From Portulaca oleracea (Eukaryota > Streptophyta > Magnoliopsida > Caryophyllales > Portulacaceae), in contig CM055876.1 in the NCBI GenBank assembly GCA_029582165.1, positions 22,654,817 to 22,718,816 on the forward strand: DNA of 64,000 bases, read 5' to 3'. The translations under genes were made by a program, and so were the position numbers. Below the pieces are notes generated by a model. That model was not told the DNA's origin and did no database searches. It worked only from the letters and a program-made list of their open reading frames with translations. Below are positions 22,337-33,129 of this stretch, one piece after another. The number at the start of each line of letters is the position of its first letter. The stretch's first letter is position 1.

Positions 22337-23329
22337 TGTTCGGTTGCGTATTTTTGGGTTTTTGTGAAGTAAGGGTTGTCGAATCCACAGGGATGGGTGT
22401 TAGGCTTGACAAGGGAATTGGTTTGCGTAAGGGGTTTTCAAGTGCCGAAAGCGGTAAATTATGTAAGGAACGCAATTAAACTAATCTAGACATGGATTCA
22501 AAGAAAGCAATAAAAGCATGAAAAGATGAACTAAACCTAATCAACAAGGAAGGAAATCTCTAACTAAATCTAAAATCTTAATGAAAGATTAAAGAGATGC
22601 AATAAAACTAAATCTAACCTAATCCTATCTAATTCATCTTGATAACAAAACTGAAAATATGTGGGTATTAATAGAAGAAAATAAAACACAGCCAAACCCT
22701 AAATTAAAGCACAGCCGCGCGTTTTCATTTCCGCAGATTGTTGACAGGTCGCGGGCGCGACACCAAGGGTCGCGGGCGCGACACCAAGGGTCGCGGGCGC
22801 GACGCCTCTCTGCCCGATCGTCTGTTGCTTCGTTCATCAGCTGTCGCGGGCGTTACATAAATTGTAGCGGGCGCAAACACAATCTGTCGCAGGTGCGACA
22901 CAAACGGTTACGAGCGCGATGTCATTCTGATTCCCTGTTTTGGCTGATTTCTTGACACCCCAGAAGCTGGTCGCGGGCGTTACATAAATTGTAGCGAGCG
23001 CGACGCCCGGCTGACTCGGGTGCGAAGCTCGGCTGCCACCTTCCCCTATCGTCCTCCCTTGGCTTGTAACTGTTTTGCAACAAAACTTGAGAAGAGGTTC
23101 CCAATTTGGTCTTGCCTCGATTCTTGGCTCGGGTTACTCGGGTCGGGTCGGGTCGGGTCGGAAAATCACTCGGGGTTCCCTAAAAAGCCTCAATTAAGTC
23201 CAATTTCCTTCTAACTCTTTATTTTCCTACAAAACACGAAATCATCATATCTAATATATAATTAAGGGGCTAGAAAAAGGAAAAATACCCTATAAATGAT
23301 AAGAATTTGGCTCGGAATGAGACCGAACA
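22337..23329 (-). repeat. Right (5') LTR of the non-autonomous retroelement
   Basis: 993 bases from TGTTCGG to CCGAACA. Nearly co-linear with 8835-10219 but missing about 370 bases after position 22570. It contains three near-perfect copies of a 21-base ggtcgcgggcgcgacaccaag unit (22748-22805); the other LTR has two. Confidence 0.9.
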
Positions 23330-23334
23330 TTGAT

Positions 23335-25456
23335 CATTTTGTAAAAATCAATTATAGTATGAGCAACTTGATCTTTACTTCGAAGAAGTATAGTCCAAGT
23401 GCATCTACTAAATCATCTACCAAGGTCAAGAAATAATTTGCTCTAGAATGAGCAGTGGTTTTGTATGGCCCCCTAAATCCATGTGAATCAACTCAAAAGG
23501 AGATTGAGTAGTAATAGAGCTTCTATTGAAAGGTAATCTATGGAATTTTGCAAGAATGCAAACATCACAATTATATTTATCAAGAATTTGGATATTACAA
23601 TCTAATAAGTGTTTCATCTTTGACAAAGAAGTATACCCTACGAGCGTGAAGAGTAACAGCAATAGAATTTTCATTGACAACGTTATATGAAAAACAAGAA
23701 GAAGTAGAAGAAATTTTAGGTTTATAGGTATCTATAGACTGAGATGTGAATTTGCTAAATCTTTCATTGACCTTGTCATCAGCTATTGAATATAATCTGT
23801 ACAGATCACCTTCTCTTGGAGCTACAGGAACAACCTTATTATTTGTAAGGTCCTGGAATATACAAGTATTAGGATAAAAAGTGAGACATAGGTTGTGATC
23901 AGAAACCAATTGACTAACAGAGAAAAGGTTATACTTGAATTCAGGAACAAGAAGAACTCTCTTGAGATTTAAATGAGAGGTAAGCTGTATTTGGCCAGTT
24001 TGTGAGACAGTTTTGAGAATTCCATCAGGTAGAGTGATATGGGTAGGTCTAGAAATAGGTGATAAATGAGAAAAAAGTTTGGGGTTGAAGCACATATGAT
24101 CACTGGCTCCTATATCAACAATCCAAGAACTCAAGAATTCACTATTAACAGTAGAATCAATATTAGAATGAGAGCTTGTGGACTTACCAGCAAAATGTGC
24201 AAAGGCCGAGTCAGATCCACTGCTAGACCCAATGTTGTTAAAATCTTGCCTACCCTTCATCCATTTCATCATCTCCTGAGCTATCAAAGTCTGTACCATA
24301 CTTGCATCCAACTGATTGACATTGGTTTTGTTGTTCGCTTGATCATCCAGAGGTGTAACTTCAGTTTCTATACCGATGACATTTCCACCAACTCTCCCTT
24401 GATTCATACGTGACTTATCATACCATTCTGGATATTCAACCAACTTGAAACACTGATCAATAGAGTGTCCTTGTTTCTTGCAACGAGTGAAAACACAATG
24501 CAGCTTTGTTTTTCTTGTTATCAACCTTCCCCCTTCTTGCTCCTTTTGAAAAGAAGGCTCCTAATGTGTATGCCTCTCTAAGAGGCCTAGTTGTGTTTGC
24601 AGCAAATTCCTTGATAGAACTAATGCTACTAGAGACTTGCCTTTGTTTCTCAACCCTCTTAATTACAAAATAGGCCTTCTTTATGCTTGGCAGAGGATCT
24701 TGCAGAAATATTTGACTTTAGATGGAATCATATTCATCGTTTTGATGAACTAGAAAATGGCCTCTGAATTATAGCATAGGCCTTGGCAGAGGATCTTGCA
24801 GAAGTATTTGACTTTTGATGGAATCATATTCGTCATTTAGATGAACTAGAAAATGCACCGATTTATTCTTTTCTTCAATTTCCAGCATCTTTTTTAGTGC
24901 TTCATAAGTCTTAGTCCACCCACATATAGGAATGTCAGAATAAGCATTCATTTCTTCCCACAACTTCCTAACTCTGTATAATAAACAGCTACACTGTCTG
25001 TACCTTGATACAGATCAGTGATCTCTTTCCCAATTTGGTATAAAAGAGGTCAATTGCTTTCTTCAAATCTCTCTACTAATTCAGACCATAAGAATTGTGC
25101 AGAATCAATATACATAAATGATTCTGACAATTCTGGAACCATTGTCCCTAATAACCAACTCATCACCATACTGTCAACTCGAATCCACTGATTATAAGAA
25201 GTACTTTCTGTAGGCTTGACACATTTGCCATCCAAGAATCTCAACTTGTTCGTGGTCCTCAATGCCATCTGCATAGCCATACTCCATCGTTGGTAATTGG
25301 CTCCATTAAGCTTGATATTGATAAGCTGAAGCCCTAGATGATCTGATGCTTGCAAGAAAAGGGGATCATCATTATAGATGTTTTCCCCAATTGCCATAGA
25401 GGATTAGATGAACTTTGTGAAAAACAGGAAAGATGAGTCTTAAGGCTCTGATACCA
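23335..25456 (-). pseudogene. Ty1/copia gag-pol, 5' fragment: gag, protease, integrase N-terminus
   Basis: Minus-strand remnants in order: a gag start at 25397 (MAIGENIYNDDPLFLQASDH, NGANYQRWSMAMQMALRT), a second gag piece (24963-24769), a zinc-knuckle-like CKKQGHSIDQC, a retroviral-type protease with the motif changed to DIGASDHM (family consensus DTGAS or DSGAS), and the gag-pre-integrase/HHCC segment (CDVCILAKFHRLPF, ELIHMDLGG). Frameshifts and stops separate the pieces. A 13-base primer-binding site for initiator tRNA-Met (TGGTATCAGAGCC on the minus strand, 25444-25456) precedes gag. The frame at 23335 continues directly into 8829 once the inserted element and one TTGAT copy are removed. 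Confidence 0.9.
24686..24856. repeat. 96-bp-period direct repeat within the copia gag relic
   Basis: A run of about 73 bases starting cttggcagaggatcttgcag occurs at 24686 and again at 24782 with a few substitutions. This local tandem duplication adds to the frame damage in gag. Confidence 0.75.
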
Positions 25457-25700
25457 TGTGAAATATGAACCAAGAAAGATTGAAGATTGGAGAGAATTTT
25501 ATATGTATATTATTGATCATCAGATACCCCAATGAGGAAAAATATAACAAACTAACTAATTTGTAACAACTTGATAAGCAACTATACTTCAGAGTACCCT
25601 TGAACCACAAAGTATTGATTAGATAGTCTCGAGTCTACCTACTTAATAGACTTACACTTATCATTTTCAAAACCTATACATATTTATTAATAATTTATAT
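25457..25700 (-). repeat. Probable 5' LTR remnant of the copia element
   Basis: Sequence immediately outside the tRNA-Met primer site, starting tgtgaaatatg on the plus strand (so ending in CA in element orientation). The outer boundary could not be found because no second LTR survives in the window. The 25700 end is a guess. Confidence 0.5.
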
Positions 25701-25795
25701 CGAATCAACCTACCTAAATAGACTAAGAATTACCTAATAATTTAAGTTACCTCCACCTCAAGAAAATGAAAATTATAACCAAAACATGCACATTT

Positions 25796-28192
25796 TCAAA
25801 GCAAGCCTCTTCGCCTCTTATAATCACCCACTGATAATGCCATAGGATGCCTCCTGCCATCATCCTCCGGAACTCGACACCCAACAGTGGCCTCAATCCT
25901 CTGCTTCCTAGCCATAAACCCTGCAGCTGCTCCATAGGCACCCCCGAACCTCTGCAGCGAGGACAAAGAAATTGACAGCTCAAAATTGTGCAGTGTATTC
26001 GACTGTGTTCCTTTGTCCACAGGGGCCTTTGTATCCATCAACTTCCCATCCTTCCCACCAGATGCAGACTCAGTTTTCTTAGCTGCACAACTCTTGTTAT
26101 CATCCGGCGCCTTTGCGTTGTTGTCGGCACCACCATTGTCGCCTTGCTTTGGAGCGTAATAGTTCCTGGATCGAGTCCATCTTCGAGAGAAGGGGTCATA
26201 TCCTGCATCCCCGGGATTCAAACACCGGTCTGCAGCTGATCGCATCGAGGATATCCGAAAGTTCTCTGCCCTGTTTTTCTTGTTCATCTCTGCAAGTCTC
26301 CGGGCCTTGGTGTCTAGCTCTGGCCGGGCTGCTTCTAGCTCCTGGAGGGTTAGGAAAAAAAAGAAAAAAAAAACTAAACCAGTTAACCGAAAGGCCCTCT
26401 TTGGCAACTAATTAGTAGCTGGTAGTTGTTAGCTAGTATCCGTTTGATTTTAGCTGTTAACTAATTGCAGAAAAAATATTTAATAAAATAGTTGTTTGTA
26501 CAAAACTACTTCAAAAGGCTTCATAAGTAGTTTTTTACCTACCAAACAAACCTTTTGATTTTGATAAAAAAAGCTAACAAATTCAAAAAGTTAAAATTAC
26601 CCCAAAAAGTTTGCACACCCCCAAAAGGTGATTAACCAAGTTTGGTGACTCCTGCGTACTTGTGCAATTTATTACATAGCTCCTGGAACATGCACTCCAA
26701 ATATGTTGATTGTTCACTTGCACATACTAGATTGTTCATTATCACTAGCATAATTATTCACCTACATACATATATTTGGAGTATGTGATCTAGGCGCATG
26801 TAACATGTATTGACATACCTGCATTCGGGTCTTGATCCTGTCTATCTCTATATGGTCTTCATTATACTCCGCAACCTCCAACTCCCTCCTCAGTTTCTCC
26901 TTCTCCACAGCGATGTTGATGGGCCTGGTAGCAGCCGATTTCTTCTCCTGCAACATCTGCTTCACTGTCTCCGCCGAGTAAACAAAGTTGTTGGTTTTCT
27001 CAATCGCCTCTCTCTTCTCGACAACTTCTTCCCTGTGAGGCATTCGGCCACCCGTGCGGATCACCTCTCTTCTCCACTGGTTGAACTCTTCCAAAGTCGG
27101 GGGAGAGTCCGACACTCTCGCCATCTGCCACCTGGCAGCAGACCGGTCGCTCCCCCACACGCAGTTCAAGTACTTGCACGTGGTCTTGTTGTCAAGCTGG
27201 TACTTCTTATTCGGGTCCGATGCATCCACGTTCTGAATTATGCACAGCCTGTAAATACGACGCCCGTTCTTCACCCCGATCCCAACTCTGACAAAACACC
27301 CCACAATCAAATCATCGAAAAATGGCTCCATGAACCATTTGGCCAGTTTGGATCTCCGGATTGTGATTCTCCTTATCTGTTCGTACGTTGGTACATCTGA
27401 GTCAGTCTTGTCTATCTCATCGTCGCTGTAGTCCATCGTACCATCTCCTGTCGATCCTTCATCATCATCATCATCGTCGTCGTTTTCACTCCCACTCGAG
27501 CTGATGGAACTCGAAGCTTTCCTCTGCTTAGGAGACCCAGAATGTTCGTTGCTCGTCGTCCTGTGTTTTCCCTCAGAGTCCCGTTTCAGTCTCCTGGCTT
27601 TTAACTCCTTCAATGCATCAGCCTTGGCAGCGGTTTTATCTGCATATCGTGTCGAGGAGGACCGCAGATTCAAACCCCGGGAGGAAGAATGATCATCAGG
27701 TGAAGTGTTTTTCTTGTCTTTTGCAGATTGAGAGCTGTTCTTGACGTCGCTGACCAATCTGGATCGCATCATGTGTTTGTGCAACTTCCTGTCGTCTTTC
27801 TTAGCAGCCCTGTCAGAGAGAATCATCTCGCGCTCGAGCTCTGTCAGCTTAGAGAGCTCCTCCCTGTCATTGTCGTCCTTGTAAAGGTCACTGCCAACAT
27901 CAGAATCGTCGCTGCTGTGACCCTCATCTTCGCCATGATTACCCTGATCATCGTCGTTGTTTCCATTATTTTTGGATCTTTTCTTCAAGGGAACTTGGGA
28001 TTTAGATGGGTTTCTAGCATGATGGCCACGGGCATCATCGGAGTCATCTTCATTGGAGTAAGTTGGGTTGTCGGAAAAAGAGTGTTTCTGTCTCCTGCGG
28101 GAGGAGTGGTGTGAATGTGAATGTTTTCTAGTGGATGAGCCGGTTCGACCAGCTGCCTCAAGCAGCATATTCTCCAGGTCTGCTTCTGACAT
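25796..28192 (-). CDS. VIP5: VIP5 / RTF1 homolog, Paf1 complex subunit
   Basis: RTF1 subunit of the Paf1 transcription-elongation complex, which travels with RNA polymerase II and promotes H2B ubiquitination and H3K4/K36 methylation. Plant VIP5 is needed for FLC expression and flowering-time control. Two coding exons, 28192-26819 and 26341-25796, give 639 residues, close to the family size. The N-terminus is a charged Ser/Asp/Lys-rich region (His-rich patch at residues 24-32, acidic DDDDDDDEGS around 245). The Plus3 domain follows at about 265-385 (IRRITIRRSKLAKWF, GCFVRVGIG, NCVWGSDRSAARWQMARVSD), then a coiled coil (EKEKLRRELEVAEYNEDHIE) and a basic tail. The start is supported by MSEADLENMLLEAAGR. 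A UTR donor near 29129 suggests a 5'UTR intron. Confidence 0.93.
26393..26556. repeat. MITE-like element in the VIP5 intron (first)
   Basis: The left end aaaggccctctttggcaact and the reverse complement of the right end (aaaggtttgtttggtaggt) form imperfect terminal inverted repeats of the GGCCCTGTTTGG type common on hAT-related MITEs. AT-rich interior, no coding capacity. Confidence 0.55.
26665..26813. repeat. MITE-like element at the VIP5 5' splice site
   Basis: Ends match as imperfect inverted repeats (left ttacatagctcctggaacat, reverse complement of right ttacatgcgcctagatcaca), both continuing into CTCCAAATAT. The interior repeats ttgttcac. It resembles the better-defined element at 31415-31584. 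Its right end lies within about 4 bases of the VIP5 exon 1 donor (GT at 26818-26817). Confidence 0.55.
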
Positions 28193-29950
28193 GGTTGTAT
28201 GTAGCCTTGTATGCTATACACCATAGATTTCCTTCCCCCTGTGACTGTTAAATGAATTTCACCAACTAACAACTGTAAGTGAACCCCGAGAGAAAATATG
28301 TAAACTAACAAAAGCACCGTACCCATGCAAATTGGATTATACTTCATGATCAGTATTCCTATGCTTCTGGAATGGATCTTATCAACACAGCTGATAATTT
28401 ACATATGATCATATATTAATAACTTTAGGAGTTTACAATTTTCATTTTATGAACATCTGTATATTTGTTAATGTTACGAGTAAGCCCATGAAATTATAAT
28501 TTGCGAGTACGAGAGCATGATATTCTCACGCATATATATAATCTTAGTTCTGCCCTACCCAAGGCATAAAAGAATTATGAAATCGGCACGAGTCTTAGGG
28601 CACAAAAAAATAAAAGATAATGTTGGTTCTTTATCCATATAGCAACAAACCTGCTAGCTTAGATTCCTAAGTTTACACAAACATACATATATATAAACCA
28701 AACATTTTCAGAAGACAGATTTTTGTTCAAATTAGTAGTCTTAAAAGAACACATCTCTGGGACTTATCTAATAGAAATCCTAAGGGCAATCAAAGAATAT
28801 TGAACCCTGAAAAGGCAACATATCATTGCATTGGAAATGGGCGCCAACCGCCAAGTAATCAAATGAAAGTAATAAGTGATCAGGCAAGGCAAGGCAATGC
28901 AATGCAAGATGATGAAATCAAACAACAACTAAAAGGTTTATTCGTTACATATTATTAAGATTAGTGCTATTAATATTCCATTGTTTTCAATATCGTAGTC
29001 TAAAAACATATCGCGAATAGAAGAAATCAAACAAAAGAATGGTTCGGAGCTGAATCAATGAATCATAAAATTAGCTATACCAAACTTAAGACAAGAAACA
29101 AAAGATAGAGAAGAAGAATTAGAAACCTGAAACACTCTCGGTGAATGAAACCAATGGAAGTTAGAGAGAAAGGTGCAAAATTTTACGAATAGAGAGTTAG
29201 AGAGAAAAGTGCAAAAGTTTACGAATTGAAAGAGAGTCCAGAAAATTTATAGAGAATGAAGCTTTTCTTGTAAGGCCTAATAAGACGGATCTTTTTCCCT
29301 TGATTAAAAAACACCCCATTCTGCATTGTATTTCTATTTTCTGCAAACTCACTCAGTCACTCTACTTTCACAAACATTATTGCTTATTGTTTATAGATTA
29401 CAATAAGTTAGTTTTATGTAAAAATTAAGAAACAAAGCTAGTTAGAGAAGAGAGAACGTGCGAGGGTATTTTTCTTTTCAGAAGAATAGGTTAATTTTCT
29501 TTTTGTGAATATTTGGCTAGTTGTGAGCAAAAGAGTGTACACGAAAATATTAACAATTTTGTTTCATAAATAAATGTCGATTGAACAATTTTAAGAGGCA
29601 TCAAGATCTTTCTTTTTTCTTTTTATCATCAACATTAAGACTTTGTTTATAATTTTATTAAAAATTTTAAGTAGCAATTTTCTAAAGAATATCCAAAAGC
29701 CAAAAATATGTACATAAGACCATGCAAGACCTTTCCGTGATTCTGTTTTGTGTGCATCCCGCAATTCAATACAAATCATATTCTTTATAGTAGTAGAATT
29801 AAGTTAGAATTGGTAAAGTAAGGTAAGGTAAAAGAAAGATAAGATAAAATTTTGGCTTTGGTTGAAGTATTTTTTAGGGAATCAAGTAAAGTAAAGTAAG
29901 GCTTAAGTAAAGATAAACCTAACTCACCACTCTAAAGGACAGGATCACAG
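28193..29950. other. VIP5 5'UTR region and intergenic spacer
   Basis: No additional gene. On the minus strand a candidate UTR exon ends at a donor near 29129 (CAG|GTTTCT), with pyrimidine-rich leader sequence near 29150-29240; an acceptor should lie shortly upstream of 28192. The remainder is AT-rich. Around 29800-29920 the sequence repeats gtaaggtaa and gataagataa-like short motifs. Confidence 0.4.
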
Positions 29951-30343
29951 TCAAATACAACAATAACAAAACAAAAATGGTAACAAAAGCAACTCCTGAA
30001 GAGCGAATAATGAGTGGAGTACTTTATTGAGGCAGTAGGTTCCACAAGAAGTTTTTCTGCCAGCATCAGCAGCAGAGAGAATCCAAGCATCTCTTAGGAC
30101 AAAACACATAAAAACCATACAAGTGTAAATTGAATAAGGCAGACCAATGTCTTCCACCACAATGGATTTTAACAAAAACAGTTTCGCCAGAGTTTCCAGG
30201 TACCAAACTTAATCTATGAATATAAACCAGACACGCATTGCCATTCACCTCAGGCTCAGGGTAAACATGGAAGAGACGAGAGCAAGCGGAAAAGGCAGTC
30301 TTGTCTACACAAAAAGAATAAACAAAGCAGGAGGGCGGTGTTC

Positions 30344-32969
30344 TTAGTCTGCTCGTGACTGTCCAGCTCGAGAAGACAATATGATACCGACAATGAGACC
30401 GTACAGGGCAAGTGCTTCAGCAAAGATGAGGATAAGAATCATTCCAACAAACAGCTTTGGTTGCTGTGCATTTGCTCTGCCCATAACAAAATATAAACAT
30501 ATTAGATCGGGGGAATTGTCTGCCAAGTGAATGAATAAATTTAGCACAATGAGTATCATTTTCTGCCAAAAAAACAGGTCCATAAGAAAGTAGAAATATA
30601 AATTTCAGCTTTCAAAATGTAAAATGGGGGCAAATTCATATTCATGGTAAGCATGCATGATACAGCAATGAAAAGGGATTAAAACTAAAAGGCATTTGTA
30701 ATCCATTAGAAGTTGGGAATACATACATAAACACGAGATAATACTATCAGGTCATCATGATCAAATATATACCGTCTCCACAAGAAAACTGTCCAAGCAA
30801 CTTGTTCACATTTTCCCTCGACTTTCTTCTCAACAAAGTGAACCTTAACAGCAATGAAAAGGCATTGCAGCCGGTTTCGTGTAAACTGTGGCCACTGTCC
30901 TGCTTAAGACATTCTAAGACACCCATCCAAGAAATACATGAACAGGCTACAATGTAATTCTGTAAATGCTCTCCATATTCCCTCTAGTTCTTTCTTTATT
31001 TCTTTGGTTGGGGGTGACTTTCCAACATTTCTCTCCTACTTCGACTCAATGGTCCAGAATAGTCAGAAGGAATCTCTAGCATCCATCTAGTAACAATCCA
31101 ACCAAAAGGTCAAAATGCATACATCTCCAGTTGTCACAAAGCATAGATACTCTTTCTGACAGTGTTTTGAAGCAAACAGTTGCAAAGCTAAGCTGTTTAA
31201 GCAACAGGAATACTAACTACAAAGCTAAGAGTGCCAGCATGTCAATGAAGGAGTGCTATTTGAAGAACCAAAAATGAAGATGACATGCAAACAAAACCCA
31301 AAGGAACAAATGAGCAACAGAAAACTAGAAAGAGACTCAGAATCCTCTCAAGTCTCAAGCATTGGACTCGCAGAAGATAACCAACCATAACTATCATAAA
31401 TGAATGCTTTAGTTAGTCAATATATATTACATGCACCCGGAGTATGTGCTCCAGATACTTGTGAGTGAACAATCATATAAATCAGAGTGAACAATTATAT
31501 CAATCAAAGTGAACAACCTAATACATATGAGTGAACAATTATAGAATTTGGAGCACGTGCTCTAGGAGCACCTAATAAATTGTATTAGTTTTAGCTCTGA
31601 TTACAAGTTCAATATAACAAACCAACCATAACTATCATAAATGAATGCTTTAGTTTTAGCTCTGATTACAAGTTCAATATAACAAACACTCCCCTCATAA
31701 GTATTTGAAGTTTGCAAACGTAAAAAGTAATTTAAACTAAAAATCGTCAAAGGGTGACCATTGGCAACTTGGCAAGGCAGTGTCAAGGGAGTTATTAAAC
31801 ACTGGATGAGAAGAGAACTGGATCGCTACATACACCCAACCAACCCAAAACCCTTCTCTATACACATGAATCAAACTGTCCAAAAGAAGGAAAAAAAAAC
31901 AGTAATACCATAAAGCACCATACAACCAACCTACTATATAAAGGTTCTTGGCAGGGGAGGGGAACAACCTACAGCACCAGGATCCAATCTAAAAGATGTC
32001 CCCGGGAAAAAGAAAGGGGGAAGGGGGGCTTCCATATGGCCAACAATAAATATGTTAGTTGCAACACAAGTGAACAAAGATGCTCCTCATATGATTAAGA
32101 TTTCTCAATGTCACAACTTTTCTGACAAGACAAAAGAAAAGGAGGTGAAATCCTCTACGATGAGACCGACAATCTCAAACCAGATAGAAGAAGATCAAGA
32201 GCATATTCATCCATGGCTATCTATCAATCAATCAATCAACAAAACCTATCAGACAACTGAAACAAGAAACAACTAGCTCCTCATAGCCAGGTGGGTATGC
32301 CAGGGATTGGACAATATCTTGCACTAAACAAGTCAAACCCTATTATAGGAAGAACATCAAACACAAACAAACAAACCCCAAAATCAAGAGCAAAAATGGG
32401 ATCACAATTGTACCACAAAATCACCCAAATATCAAAACAATCAAGAAATCCCAACAAACAAACAAGTCAATGCATTGAGAAAATGAAGGGCTAGGTGAAA
32501 GGATGAAAAACAAACCTGACACCAGCATCACCAACAATACCAATAGCCATACCAGCAGACAAACCAGCAAGACCACAAGCAAGACCAGATGATAGATGAG
32601 CATAACCATCAAAGAGATAATAAGATTTGGCTTTAGGGTTAATCCCAGTACTGATAATGACGGCGATAATCAAACCATAAATACCCAAAACACCAGCCAT
32701 AACAACTGGAACAATTGACTTCATCACCAACTCAGGCCTCATAACTCCCATGGATGCCACACCCACACCACTCTTTGCCGTCCCATAAGCTGCCCCCATA
32801 CCTAATCAACAAAAAAGATCAGATGAAAATAATGAAAATTATGGAGTCAAATTCAATTGGGTACAACAGAAATTCTTCGATGATGCTTACAGGAGAAGAC
32901 AAGGGCTGCTGCGGCACCCAGGAAGCCGAAGAACGGTGCCGTTTCATCGCCGTTGAAGGTGGACGACAT
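30344..32969 (-). CDS. VHA-c: V-type H+-ATPase 16-kDa proteolipid subunit c
   Basis: Subunit c forms the membrane rotor ring of the vacuolar H+-ATPase, moving protons into vacuoles and Golgi/TGN compartments. Exons: 32969-32891, 32801-32516 and 30476-30344, joined by canonical introns (the second about 2 kb), giving 165 residues, the standard family length. Four membrane helices are evident ([78 protein letters not shown]). The proton-carrying Glu is in the fourth helix ([10 protein letters not shown]), and the protein ends [16 protein letters not shown] run near 33085-33093 and a GA-rich leader motif near 33113-33133 probably mark the promoter. The 3'UTR should extend into 30000-30343. The gene looks intact. 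Confidence 0.96.
31380..31684. repeat. Tandem duplication in the VHA-c intron, one unit interrupted by a MITE
   Basis: A roughly 65-base unit (beginning accaaccataactatcataa and ending tacaagttcaatataac) is intact at 31620-31684. Its other copy is split into about 31380-31414 and 31585-31619 by the 170-base insertion between them. Confidence 0.85.
31415..31584. mobile_element. 170-bp MITE with TTAGTT duplication
   Basis: Comparison with the intact neighbouring duplicate defines the insert exactly, with TTAGTT at both borders (31409-31414 and 31585-31590). Ends are imperfect inverted repeats (ttacatgcaccc / ttattaggtgctcc). The interior repeats agtgaacaat four times and holds ggagtatgtgctccag and ggagcacgtgctctag near-palindromes. 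No coding capacity. Superfamily not identified. Confidence 0.75.
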
Positions 32970-33129
32970 GGTTCGCTGATCGGAGATCTGAGAATCAGAG
33001 AGGAAGAGAGAAGATGATGAAGTCTGAAGAGAGACAGATGGCGATGAACAAACCAACAAATTTGTTGATGGCCTCGCTTAGCTCGTGATATAAATTATTT
33101 ATTTTGTTTTTTTCCTCTCTCTCTCTCTC

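Larger units (their letters stand above)
8835..23329 (-). mobile_element. Non-autonomous LTR retrotransposon with its own large unknown ORF, split by a CACTA element
   Basis: Two related LTRs begin TGTTCGG and the intact one ends CCGAACA. They are flanked by a perfect TTGAT duplication and lie inside the integrase frame of a copia element. The primer-binding site next to the right LTR sets the orientation as minus, so the right LTR is the 5' LTR. Without the 8.27-kb CACTA insert the element is about 6.2 kb. I find no protease, reverse transcriptase, RNase H or integrase motif in it. It does carry an acidic ORF of several hundred codons that I do not recognise. It therefore resembles a LARD-type element mobilised in trans, probably by a Ty3/gypsy relative given the tRNA-Asp-type primer site. 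Confidence 0.88.

Noticed and set aside
26810..28114. Several long plus-strand ORFs across VIP5
   Set aside because: They are antisense shadows of the VIP5 exons, whose reading frame has conserved motifs.
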